This document shows, in pieces, positions 17,254 to 24,780 of a stretch of 64,000 bases of DNA. Source of the stretch: Halalkalibacillus halophilus DSM 18494. GTDB lineage: Bacteria > Bacillota > Bacilli > Bacillales > Alkalibacillaceae. The translations under genes and the position numbers were made by a program. Within the stretch, counting starts at the first letter, position 1, and each line of letters begins with the position of its first letter. A model generated the notes under the pieces. The model had not been told where the DNA came from. It was given only the letters and a program-made list of their open reading frames with translations, and ran no database searches. Location of the stretch: assembly GCF_000423105.1 (NCBI RefSeq), contig NZ_KE383978.1:1-64000 (forward strand), in the 5' to 3' direction.

Positions 17254-18240
17254 ATGATTGGGGATCTGAATCAACTTCCAAGTGGGTATATGGCAATTGA
17301 TCAACAAGGCAATGTTTTAGAGATGAACCATTACTTTAAGAAGCTTTTAGGGATAAACAATGACCACGAGAACATCCATTTAGATGGTTTTTTGTCTTAC
17401 ACGAATAAATTTTTGTTTTACTCGCATTTTTATCCGAAAATAAAAATGGATAAAAAAGTAGAGGAAATGTTTATTAAGTTTCAATCGAAAACGGAAGAAG
17501 TAATCCCCGTGTTAATTAATGCAGAAGTGGATGCTTCTGACCCGGACGAAATTATTCATTGCGCGGTCACCCCTGTTCGAAAAAGAATTCAATATGAGCA
17601 GGAAATGAAGGTGGCTCACCAAAAAGTTGGACAAGCGTATCAGGAGAAAGAAGAAGCTCACGCAGAGTTAGAAAAGTTATATGTACAAAACGAGAAGAAA
17701 AATGAACAATTAGCCGTATTAAATGAGAAGCTTAAAATGATTGCTTCTACAGATGAATTGACGCAGATAAATAATCGTCGGGCTTTCGTGGAAGAGCTCG
17801 AAACAGAGCTTGTCGCGTTTGAAAATCAAAAGGTCCATTTTTCTTTAATAATATTAGACATTGACTTCTTTAAAAAGGTAAATGATACATGGGGACATCT
17901 TGTTGGTGACCAAGTACTGATAAAATTAGCGGAAATCTTAAAGAAGAGTGTTCGGAAAGATGATTTTGTTGCGAGATACGGTGGCGAGGAATTTGTCCTT
18001 ATTTTAAAAGATGCAGATTATATCACGTCACTTAAACGGGCCGAGGAAATACGAATTGCAGTGCAGGATACAGACTGGGAAGAACTCGCAATCACCATTA
18101 GTTTAGGTGTCTCTACCTATCGCACAGAAGACACGAAACAAACGTTGCTTTCTAGGGCTGATTTTGCTCTATACGAGTCCAAAAAGACAGGGAGAAATTG
18201 TGTCACGCATGCGGCTGACTGTAAGATTCCAATCACCTAA
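17254..18240 (+). CDS. PAS-coiled coil-GGDEF diguanylate cyclase paired with RsbQ
   Basis: A 328-residue cytoplasmic signalling protein. Residues 1-110 are a PAS-like domain (LPSGYMAIDQQGNVLEMN). Residues 110-165 are a long coiled coil (HAELEKLYVQNEKKNEQLAV). Residues 165-320 are a GGDEF domain with the active site GGEEF at 243-247 and an inhibitory RxxD site (RKDD) at 234-237, five residues before it. It should make cyclic di-GMP from GTP and be feedback-inhibited. The order PAS-coil-effector mirrors RsbP, with the PP2C phosphatase replaced by the cyclase. The 24-base gap to rsbQ implies one transcript. Control of the PAS domain by RsbQ is an inference. Confidence 0.9.
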   Translation: MIGDLNQLPSGYMAIDQQGNVLEMNHYFKKLLGINNDHENIHLDGFLSYTNKFLFYSHFYPKIKMDKKVEEMFIKFQSKTEEVIPVLINAEVDASDPDEIIHCAVTPVRKRIQYEQEMKVAHQKVGQAYQEKEEAHAELEKLYVQNEKKNEQLAVLNEKLKMIASTDELTQINNRRAFVEELETELVAFENQKVHFSLIILDIDFFKKVNDTWGHLVGDQVLIKLAEILKKSVRKDDFVARYGGEEFVLILKDADYITSLKRAEEIRIAVQDTDWEELAITISLGVSTYRTEDTKQTLLSRADFALYESKKTGRNCVTHAADCKIPIT

Positions 18241-18242
18241 TA

Positions 18243-18276
18243 AAAAAGCCGCTTCCTTTATGAAGAAGTGGCTCGT
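18243..18276 (-). terminator. terminator of the minus-strand lipoprotein gene
   Basis: On the minus strand GAGCCACTTCTTC pairs with GGAAGCGGCTTTTTT, a stem ending in a T run. It lies between the convergent cyclase and lipoprotein genes and may serve both. Confidence 0.65.
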
Positions 18277-18293
18277 CGGCACGATTACGAGTT

Positions 18294-19094
18294 TTAGGTT
18301 GTCCAGCGATCAATCATAATTGTCACCACATACCATTCTCCGTTTTGTTCTTCAAAACCTAACTGAAGGCTTGCCCAGTCTAAGTCATCATCGGTACTTT
18401 CTACAAAATATTCTACAAACTCTGCATCAGGAAACACTTCATGCCCATTAAATGAAACTTGTCCACGGGATTCGAATTGATTTTGATTTACTTCATCCGG
18501 TGAACTAAAATCGCGAATGAATAGAAATTGATTGTAGTACTCACTTGGGGTCAAATCGATATCTTGCCCACTTCCATCCTCTACACCCCAAGTATAAACA
18601 GATTGATCCTCTGCCCACTGCGAAATTTCTTCAGCAGTCATGACATGTGCAGCCTGATCATCGAGGTTGCTATAGGGAGAGAACATCACTCCATCTTCTG
18701 GGTGTACATAGTCCGCTAGTTGTTCAAAGTTTTCATTTGAAAGGGCATCTACAACTTGAACTGAACGTTCTTGAAGGTCAGATGGTTCTCCTTCGTTTGT
18801 TGCAGCAGAGGACTCCTCCATTGCACTTTCCGCTTCGTCTCGTTCCTCACGCAAACGTTCGATTTCATTATCCTTTTCCTCTAATTCATCTTCTAGGCGA
18901 TCAATTTCATTTAACGCTTGATCGAGCTCTTCTTGTATAGATTCCATGTCTGCTTGTAATGCTTCTTCTTCATCAATAGAAGGTTCCTGATCCTGTGGTG
19001 TGTCGTCACTGTTGGCATCTTCGTCTTCCATACAAGCTGCGAGTAATATGACCACGAATGATATGGAAATAAAAATTTTAACATGCGGTTGCAT
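18294..19094 (-). CDS. lipoprotein with coiled coil, function unknown
   Basis: A 266-residue predicted lipoprotein: signal peptide with lipobox LLAAC (Cys near residue 21), then an acidic linker and a coiled coil (about 45-95, rich in EIDRLEDELEEKDNEIERL-type heptads). A C-terminal folded domain of about 150 residues follows (VVDALSNENFEQLADYVHPE, YNQFLFIRDF, WASLQLGFEEQNGEWYVV). The C-terminal half resembles the small NTF2-like or lumazine-type domains of other Bacillus lipoproteins, but no family is certain. Its ribosome site lies in the 3' arm of a hairpin that also ends the upstream permease operon. Confidence 0.7.
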   Translation of the reverse strand: MQPHVKIFISISFVVILLAACMEDEDANSDDTPQDQEPSIDEEEALQADMESIQEELDQALNEIDRLEDELEEKDNEIERLREERDEAESAMEESSAATNEGEPSDLQERSVQVVDALSNENFEQLADYVHPEDGVMFSPYSNLDDQAAHVMTAEEISQWAEDQSVYTWGVEDGSGQDIDLTPSEYYNQFLFIRDFSSPDEVNQNQFESRGQVSFNGHEVFPDAEFVEYFVESTDDDLDWASLQLGFEEQNGEWYVVTIMIDRWTT

Positions 19095-19098
19095 CAAA

Positions 19099-19136
19099 AC
19101 ATCCCTCCTACTCGATCTGACGAATAGGAGGGATGT
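19099..19136 (-). terminator. terminator hairpin containing the next gene's ribosome site
   Basis: ACATCCCTCCTA pairs perfectly with TAGGAGGGATGT around a 14-base loop. On the minus strand it follows the siderophore permease stop and ends in TTTTG. The 3' arm includes AGGAGGGAT, the only good ribosome site for the lipoprotein whose ATG is at 19094. The same element can therefore terminate the upstream operon and hide the start of the downstream gene. Confidence 0.75.
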
Positions 19137-19149
19137 GTGTGACAGTTTA

Positions 19150-20160
19150 TTATAATTTTTTCACTAATAAATATAAGAAATATGGAGCGCCAATTAAGGC
19201 TACCATGATCCCAGCTGGAATTCCGTCTGGGTCGACTAAGTTTCTCCCAACTAGATCTGCAAATAATAATAGCCATCCGCCAATTAATAATGCTATAGGG
19301 ATGAATAGCTGGTGTCGTTTACCGATTAATGTTTTGGCAATGTGCGGAGCCATTAATCCGACAAAAGCGATTCCACCTGTAACGGAGACAGCAGAAGCGG
19401 CTAATCCAACTGCAGTTAATAATAGTAGGACGCGGTCTTTTTCAATTCGCATGCCTACTCCAGTTGCTACCTGTTCACTGAATGCTAGTAGATTCAATCG
19501 ATTTGCTTGGAAGAGGGCAAATGGAATGAGCACAATCAACCAAGGTAAGATCGCCAAGATGAATGGCCAGTCTGTCCCCCATACGTTTCCTGCAATCCAC
19601 CTCGCAATGAAATCGACCTTTTCACGTTCCGCTGAGGATATAAGGATCACCATTGCACCAGATAAGGCCATAGAGAACCCGACTCCTGTTAGGATTAATC
19701 GAATTGGTTGTAAACCACTACCTCTTTTATAGGAAAAGAAATAAATTAATGCTGCTGTAAGAGCTGCACCTAAAAAGGCTACTACCGGTATGACATAGGT
19801 GAAATTTCCTGGCGAAAGCGGAATGTAAAGGAAAAAGACTGCAATTGCAACTCCGGCTCCTGAATTAATTCCGATTATACCTGGGTCTGCTAGGTCGTTA
19901 CGTGTTAAAGACTGTAGAATCGCTCCAGACAAGGCGAGCGCCATTCCAGCTAGTAACGTAATAATCATCCGAGGTAAACGAATGTCAAATAAGATGAAGC
20001 TTTCCCGGAAATCTCCTTGCCCAAGCAAGGTCGGAATGATTCGCTGATAAGAAATAGACGAATACCCAATCCCGATTCCGATTGCCATAGTAAGGATGAT
20101 TGCTAGAGTTAAACCAATGATCCATAAACGTTGCTTTCGTATCGTCTGCTTCGTAATCAT
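19150..20160 (-). CDS. yfhA: siderophore ABC transporter permease (FecCD family), YfhA-like
   Basis: A 336-residue integral membrane permease of the FecCD/BtuC type, forming half of the channel that imports ferric siderophores. Family strings: DIRLPRMIITLLAGMALALSG, LQSLTRNDLADPGIIGINSG, GGIAFVGLMAPHI, and ADLVGRN-x-x-x-P-x-x-IPAGI near the end. Its start overlaps the stop of the other permease gene by four bases (ATGA), so the two are translationally coupled. Relatives YfiZ/YfhA of B. subtilis take up schizokinen/arthrobactin-type hydroxamates. The substrate here is an inference. Confidence 0.88.
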   Translation of the reverse strand: MITKQTIRKQRLWIIGLTLAIILTMAIGIGIGYSSISYQRIIPTLLGQGDFRESFILFDIRLPRMIITLLAGMALALSGAILQSLTRNDLADPGIIGINSGAGVAIAVFFLYIPLSPGNFTYVIPVVAFLGAALTAALIYFFSYKRGSGLQPIRLILTGVGFSMALSGAMVILISSAEREKVDFIARWIAGNVWGTDWPFILAILPWLIVLIPFALFQANRLNLLAFSEQVATGVGMRIEKDRVLLLLTAVGLAASAVSVTGGIAFVGLMAPHIAKTLIGKRHQLFIPIALLIGGWLLLFADLVGRNLVDPDGIPAGIMVALIGAPYFLYLLVKKL

Positions 20161-21158
20161 GAGAAGGTACGCCCTCCTTTATGTATAATGTATAAAAAGA
20201 AAGGAAGGCCAATGAAGCTAGTAATTGCAGCAAGTGGCGTCTCGTATGGAGCATTTAATGTTCTTGCTGCCGTATCAGCGACTAACATGAAGGTAGCTCC
20301 AACGATTACTGACATCGGAATAATCATCCGGTAATCTGTGCCGATAATCCACCGAACGATATGCGGAATCATTAGCCCGATAAAAACTAAATTTCCAACT
20401 AAAGCAACCGAAGCTCCCGCTAAAAGTACAATTACAATAAATAATGCCGTCTTTATTTGTGTCGTACGTTGGCCAAGTCCGACCGATAATTCCTCGTCTA
20501 AACTAAGAATCGATAACTGTCTAGACAGCCAAATCGCGACTACACATCCAATGACGATTACTGGAACAACAATACTTAATTGCGTCCAGTTTGTACCAAT
20601 TAAACCACCAGCAGTCCACATCGATACATCCTTACTAATTTTAAAGTAAATTCCGATACCCTCTGCGATCGCGTATAAGAAAGTAGATACCGCCGCACCA
20701 GCTAAGACGATGCGAAACGGAGAGAACCCGCCTCTTTTTGCTGAGCCGATTCCAAATACAAGAATGGCACCAACAGCAGCACCTAAAAAACAGCCAATCA
20801 TGATACCTATATACCCTGTTGCTGGGAAAAAAGCGATCATAATTGCCAGCCCAGCAGTAGCCCCAGCTGTTAGCCCAAATAAGCCTGGATCAGCTAACGG
20901 ATTCCGCGTCAAACCTTGCATGATCGCACCAGAAACAGCAAGCGCAGCCCCAACTACCATCGCAGCGACTTCACGCGGAAGACGAATCTCTCGAATAATT
21001 AAGATATTCTCATTTGATTCCGTCGTAAAAAACGCTTTTGCCACATCTGCTAGACGAATATCCGCTGCCCCAAATACAATTGCACCGACAAATGCAACTA
21101 CCAATGCGACGACTGCGACTATAAATGTAATCGATTGATTTCGCTGGAACAGGTTCAT
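20157..21158 (-). CDS. yfiZ: siderophore ABC transporter permease (FecCD family), YfiZ-like
   Basis: A 333-residue, roughly 10-TM FecCD-family permease, partner of the next permease. Diagnostic strings: IREIRLPREVAAMVVGAALA, GLTRNPLADPGLFGLTAGA, LVGNLVFIGLMIPHIVRW and a terminal ADTAARTLNAPYETPLA. It is 509 bases downstream of the binding-protein gene, and the gap holds a terminator and two repeat arrays. Expression must come by read-through from the Fur-controlled promoter or from a promoter not recognised in the array. The order binding protein, YfiZ, YfhA is that of the B. subtilis yfiYZ-yfhA locus. Confidence 0.88.
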   Translation of the reverse strand: MNLFQRNQSITFIVAVVALVVAFVGAIVFGAADIRLADVAKAFFTTESNENILIIREIRLPREVAAMVVGAALAVSGAIMQGLTRNPLADPGLFGLTAGATAGLAIMIAFFPATGYIGIMIGCFLGAAVGAILVFGIGSAKRGGFSPFRIVLAGAAVSTFLYAIAEGIGIYFKISKDVSMWTAGGLIGTNWTQLSIVVPVIVIGCVVAIWLSRQLSILSLDEELSVGLGQRTTQIKTALFIVIVLLAGASVALVGNLVFIGLMIPHIVRWIIGTDYRMIIPMSVIVGATFMLVADTAARTLNAPYETPLAAITSFIGLPFFLYIIHKGGRTFS

Positions 21159-21215
21159 GTAAATGCCTCTTTCTTAATGAATGTAGTTGGAGGAGCTAGA
21201 CGGAATTTTCGTAAC

Positions 21216-21475
21216 GGATGATATATTGCGTTAAATGCTGATATATTTTCATAGCCACTGATAAATTGCGATAAGTGCTGATAAATTCTCGTGGCCGCTG
21301 ATATATTGCGGTAAGTGCTGATATATTTTCGTAGTCGCTGATATATTGCAATAAGTGCTGATAAATTCTAGTAGCCGCTGATATACTTCGTTAAGTGCTG
21401 ATAAATTCTCGTAACGGCTGATATATTTTCCTCATCGCTGATATTTCGCGGCGAAGGCTGATAAAACGTTAAAGT
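21216..21475. repeat. CTGATATATT-type short repeat array, copy 2 (largest)
   Basis: About twelve copies of GCTGATATATT or GCTGATAAATT occur every 20-21 bases. The intervening 10 bases alternate between GCGNTAAGT-like and TCTCGTGGCC-like strings, giving a 42-base super-period. It lies inside the siderophore operon between the permease and binding-protein genes. Copy 1 at 1973 is the same unit inverted. Confidence 0.85.
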
Positions 21476-21600
21476 TGGATATCCCAAAATTAAGTCGGAA
21501 AAAAGCACCATAAAGTTGGATATCTCGAAATTAAGTCGGAAAAAAGCACCGTAAAGTTGGATAACTCAAAATTCAGTCGGATAAACCCTCCACAACGTTC
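21470..21600. repeat. AAGTTGGATATC-type short repeat array, copy 1
   Basis: Three consecutive units contain TAAAGTTGGATATC, AAATTAAGTCGGA and AAAAAGCACC, with a period near 51 bases. They directly abut the CTGATATATT array. An inverted, degraded relative lies at 46660-46740. Confidence 0.75.
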
Positions 21601-21634
21601 GATACCGCATTGATATGTATATCTTTAACATAAT

Positions 21635-21658
21635 AAGAGGGGCATCAACGCCCCTCTT
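21635..21658 (-). terminator. hairpin after the siderophore-binding protein gene
   Basis: AAGAGGGGC pairs with GCCCCTCTT around six bases. Only a weak TTATTA follows on the minus strand. It may attenuate transcription between the binding protein and the permeases. Confidence 0.6.
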
Positions 21659-21667
21659 CCAAAAAAT

Positions 21668-22657
21668 TTACTCTTCTAAGAATTGTTCTGTGAAGAATTC
21701 TAATTGATAATCAAGCGTCATTGCGTCGTTAAAGTAGAATTCGTACAGGTCGACTTCCATTACGCGATCATTTTGAACAGCGTCAAGGTTTTGGAACGTT
21801 TCTGTTTCTTGGAAAGAAGCTGGTCCATCTGTATCTGTGCTCACTACCACGTAATCTCCAACAAAGTCAGATAAAACTTCTGTTGATATTGCAAAGTATC
21901 CTGGTTCTAGTGCTTCTTCTTCCACGCGCTCAGGCATTGGAAGGTCCATTTCTTTATAAAGAATTTCGCCTCCACGTCCCCAGTTATCGCCGTATACATA
22001 AAGTTGTTTATCGAAGCTTTCGATGATAGATACGGTTGCGTCTTCACCAATCTCTTCTTTAATTTGTTCGCCTGTTTCTGCTGCTTTTGCTTGGAAGTTT
22101 TCTGTCCACTCCACAGCTTCGTCTTCTTTGTTCACAAGTTTTCCGATTTCAATATGTTGTTCAATGTGATCAAGTGATCCATATTCGAATGTTACGGTTG
22201 GAGCTATTTCTTCTAATTTATCTTTGTTATTAATATTATCCAAACCAACGATTAAGTCTGGCTCAAGTTCTAGAATTTTTTCTAAACTTTCATCAGAAAC
22301 TTCTTCTGCATCTGCTAGACCTTCATCAAAACGTGGGTTCATCATGGACCATGAGTCTGCCCCAACAATATTAACATCTAATGATAGTAAATTTCCAACG
22401 AATGTAGATAGTACCACTACGCGCTCTGGGTTTGCAGGTACCTCCACATCTCCGTTTGCTGATTCGTAAGTGATTGTTCCATCTGAAGAAGCGTCTTCTT
22501 CGTTTCCTTCTTCTTCATTCTCTTCCTCGTCTGTGTTTTCCTCGGTTTGTTCTTCCTCGTTTGTATCATCTGTATTTCCTTCGGCGTCATCTTGGTCGCC
22601 ACACGCACTAATAATTAATAACAGCGTCAAGATTGCTAGTATGAGTAGTTTTTTCAT
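21668..22657 (-). CDS. yfiY: ferric siderophore-binding lipoprotein (YfiY/FhuD-like)
   Basis: A 329-residue class III substrate-binding lipoprotein. The signal peptide ends in the lipobox ISAC (Cys19). A highly acidic linker (about 22-60, Glu/Asp/Asn repeats) precedes the binding domain, with VEVPANPERVVVLSTF near the start of the fold and LEPDLIVGLDNIN in the middle. It should capture ferric siderophores outside the membrane and deliver them to the two permeases. Its start lies inside the 3' end of the ATPase gene, a 50-base overlap in another frame, so translation is probably coupled. Control is by Fur via the ATPase promoter. Confidence 0.88.
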   Translation of the reverse strand: MKKLLILAILTLLLIISACGDQDDAEGNTDDTNEEEQTEENTDEEENEEEGNEEDASSDGTITYESANGDVEVPANPERVVVLSTFVGNLLSLDVNIVGADSWSMMNPRFDEGLADAEEVSDESLEKILELEPDLIVGLDNINNKDKLEEIAPTVTFEYGSLDHIEQHIEIGKLVNKEDEAVEWTENFQAKAAETGEQIKEEIGEDATVSIIESFDKQLYVYGDNWGRGGEILYKEMDLPMPERVEEEALEPGYFAISTEVLSDFVGDYVVVSTDTDGPASFQETETFQNLDAVQNDRVMEVDLYEFYFNDAMTLDYQLEFFTEQFLEE

Positions 22658-23462
22658 TTTTCTTTTCTCCCTTAATCAAGTCATATGTCATGCAAATCGG
22701 TCTATTTGTTTTTGGATCATTCGCAATATGTGCATCGATTTGAAACACTTCTCGAAGCACTTCGTTTGAAATAATTTGGTGACTCGTACCACTTTCTACG
22801 ATTTTACCGTCACGCATCGCTATGATGTAATCGGCGAATCGAGCAGCTTGGTTCAAGTCATGTAACACCATAACAATCGTCCGGTGTTCTTGAATGTTTA
22901 ATTCCTTCAGTAATTCTAAAACCTCAAGCTGATGTGCTAAGTCTAAATAGGTAGTTGGTTCATCTAAGAAGATTAGCTCTGTTTCTTGAGCAAGAGCCAT
23001 CGCAATCCATACACGTTGGCGCTGGCCACCGGATAAAGCATCAACAGAACGGTATTTGAATTCATGGACCCCCGTCATTTCCATCGCCCAGTTAATAACC
23101 TCGTAATCACGGCTACTTAGACGACCGAATCCTTTTTGATATGGGAACCTTCCATAAGAAACTAATTCCCCGACTGTTAAACCACCTGTGTGATTATTGC
23201 TTTGAGGCAAAATCGCCATTTGCTTGGCTAATTCTTTGGTATGCTGCTTTTCTATATCTTGCCCATTTAATAGGATTTTTCCTTGCTGAGGTTGTAGAAT
23301 CCGAGACATTGATTTTAATAATGTGGATTTTCCACAACCGTTCGGGCCAATAATAGTAGTAATTTGATGAGCAGGAATCGTGACATCTAGTTCATCAATG
23401 ATTAAATCATGTTCATATCTAAAAGATAAATTGGAAGTATGTAGGCGCGCCAATTTATACAC
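22608..23462 (-). CDS. yusV: siderophore ABC transporter ATPase (YusV/FhuC-like)
   Basis: A 284-residue ATPase for ferric siderophore import. Walker A GPNGCGKST at 39-47, Q-loop LPQSNN, signature LSGGQRQRVWIAMALAQ, Walker B ELIFLDEPTTYLDL and the switch HDLNQAARFADYI are all intact. The sequence resembles YusV, the shared siderophore ATPase of B. subtilis, but here it is encoded with its binding protein. The last 17 residues overlap the binding-protein start. A near-perfect Fur box lies 28 bases before the gene. Confidence 0.9.
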   Translation of the reverse strand: MYKLARLHTSNLSFRYEHDLIIDELDVTIPAHQITTIIGPNGCGKSTLLKSMSRILQPQQGKILLNGQDIEKQHTKELAKQMAILPQSNNHTGGLTVGELVSYGRFPYQKGFGRLSSRDYEVINWAMEMTGVHEFKYRSVDALSGGQRQRVWIAMALAQETELIFLDEPTTYLDLAHQLEVLELLKELNIQEHRTIVMVLHDLNQAARFADYIIAMRDGKIVESGTSHQIISNEVLREVFQIDAHIANDPKTNRPICMTYDLIKGEKKNEKTTHTSNLDAVINY

Positions 23463-23489
23463 CTCCGAGTGAGAATTAATAAAACTAAT

Positions 23490-23504
23490 TGATAACGATT
23501 ATCA
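23490..23504 (-). promoter_or_regulatory. Fur box of the siderophore operon
   Basis: TGATAACGATTATCA matches the Bacillus Fur 7-1-7 consensus (TGATAAT-N-ATTATCA) at 13 of 14 defined bases. It lies upstream of the ATPase gene, so iron repression of the uptake operon is expected. Confidence 0.88.
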
Positions 23505-23582
23505 CTATCAATGTACACCTGATAAATGAGAATGTCAACATCAATATTTGCAAAATCGTGTAATATCAATTATATTTTATAG

Positions 23583-23597
23583 TGAGAATGATAATCA
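23583..23597 (+). promoter_or_regulatory. Fur box of the ferredoxin-NADP reductase gene
   Basis: TGAGAATGATAATCA matches the Fur 7-1-7 consensus at 12 of 14 defined bases. It lies 67 bases before the reductase ATG and 79 bases from the other Fur box, so the divergent genes are probably co-repressed by iron. Confidence 0.7.
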
Positions 23598-23649
23598 ATT
23601 AGATGAGAAGCCTTATAATATATATTTAGTTAAAGAGAGGGCGTTACGG

Positions 23650-24690
23650 ATGACACACGAAGAAGTCTACGATGTCACGATTATTGGTGGCGGTCCGGCG
23701 GGATTGTATTCAGCTTTCTATAGTGGGTTGCGTCAAATGAAAACAAAAATTATTGAGTTCCAACCTTCTTTAGGTGGAAAATTACATGTCTATCCTGAGA
23801 AAGTAATTTGGGATGTTGGGGGACAACCTCCAATACAGGCAGAAAAATTCAGATCTCAATTGGTGGAACAAGGAATGACTTTTGATCCGACTGTTGTGTG
23901 CGATAGAAAGGTTACTAAAATCGAACGTCAAGTAAATGGGATGTACCAGTTAACAGATTCTGAAGGCGAATACCATTTCTCGAAAACAGTAATTGTTGCG
24001 GTTGGTAGTGGAATTTTAAAACCTCATAAATTAAAAGTAGACGATGCAGAAAAATATGAGATGAAAAATTTGAACTATACGATTAAGTCACTAGAGCGCT
24101 TCCGTGATAAAGTCGTCATGATCTCTGGTGGTGGGAATTCTGCGATTGACTGGGCGAATGAACTGGAGCCAATCGCGAAAAAGGTATATGTAACCTGTCG
24201 GAAAGATGTATTAAAAGGGCATGAAGCAAGTGTTGAGAAATTAATGAATAGTAGTGCGACATGTTTGTTTAATACATGTATTTCAAAATTAATCGCAGAG
24301 GAAAATCAAGGTACAGTCAATTGTGTGGAAGTAAGTGACGATGAAGTCGGTGAAATTCAACAAATCGATGTGGACGAAATTATTGTGAATCATGGGTATG
24401 AGATTGATACTTCTTTACTTCAAGATAGTGATGTTTCAATTGATTTAGTCGATCAGTACTTTATTGATGGATCAGTTACTGGAGTCACTTCTGAGCCAGG
24501 GATTTTTGCGGCGGGAGATATTTTGAAGCATGACGGCAAGCTGAATTTAATTGCTGGGTGTTTCCAAGATGCTGCTAATGCGATTAACCAAGCGAAGCAA
24601 TTTATCGCGCCGGAAGCGAATCAAACGGCGATGGTCTCGTCGCATAATGATGTTTTTAAAGAAAAGAATAAGCAATTATTGTCGAAATAA
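23650..24690 (+). CDS. ferredoxin/flavodoxin-NADP+ reductase, thioredoxin-reductase-like (YcgT type)
   Basis: A 346-residue flavoprotein of the TrxR-like FNR class (YumC/YcgT). FAD-binding GGGPAG at 12-17, NADPH-binding MISGGGNSAIDWA at about 155-167, and the late ATP-like GIFAAGDIL at about 280 are present. There is no Cys-x-x-Cys redox pair, which separates it from thioredoxin reductase. It should move electrons between NADPH and ferredoxin or flavodoxin. The Fur box and the divergent siderophore operon suggest a role in iron limitation, as for ycgT in B. subtilis. The start at 23650 has AGAGAGG 9 bases upstream. The frame itself extends further 5' without homology. Confidence 0.88.
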   Translation: MTHEEVYDVTIIGGGPAGLYSAFYSGLRQMKTKIIEFQPSLGGKLHVYPEKVIWDVGGQPPIQAEKFRSQLVEQGMTFDPTVVCDRKVTKIERQVNGMYQLTDSEGEYHFSKTVIVAVGSGILKPHKLKVDDAEKYEMKNLNYTIKSLERFRDKVVMISGGGNSAIDWANELEPIAKKVYVTCRKDVLKGHEASVEKLMNSSATCLFNTCISKLIAEENQGTVNCVEVSDDEVGEIQQIDVDEIIVNHGYEIDTSLLQDSDVSIDLVDQYFIDGSVTGVTSEPGIFAAGDILKHDGKLNLIAGCFQDAANAINQAKQFIAPEANQTAMVSSHNDVFKEKNKQLLSK

Positions 24691-24780
24691 TTTTTCAATA
24701 AATTTGTGAAAATGATTGGGAACGTTCCGATTAATGTTAGAATAAGAGATAGTGTAAATAAACGATAGTAAAGGAAGTAC

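Noticed and set aside
21216..21475. CRISPR-like regular array
   Set aside because: The repeated unit is only about 11 bases with spacers of about 10 that are themselves repetitive, and there are no cas genes.
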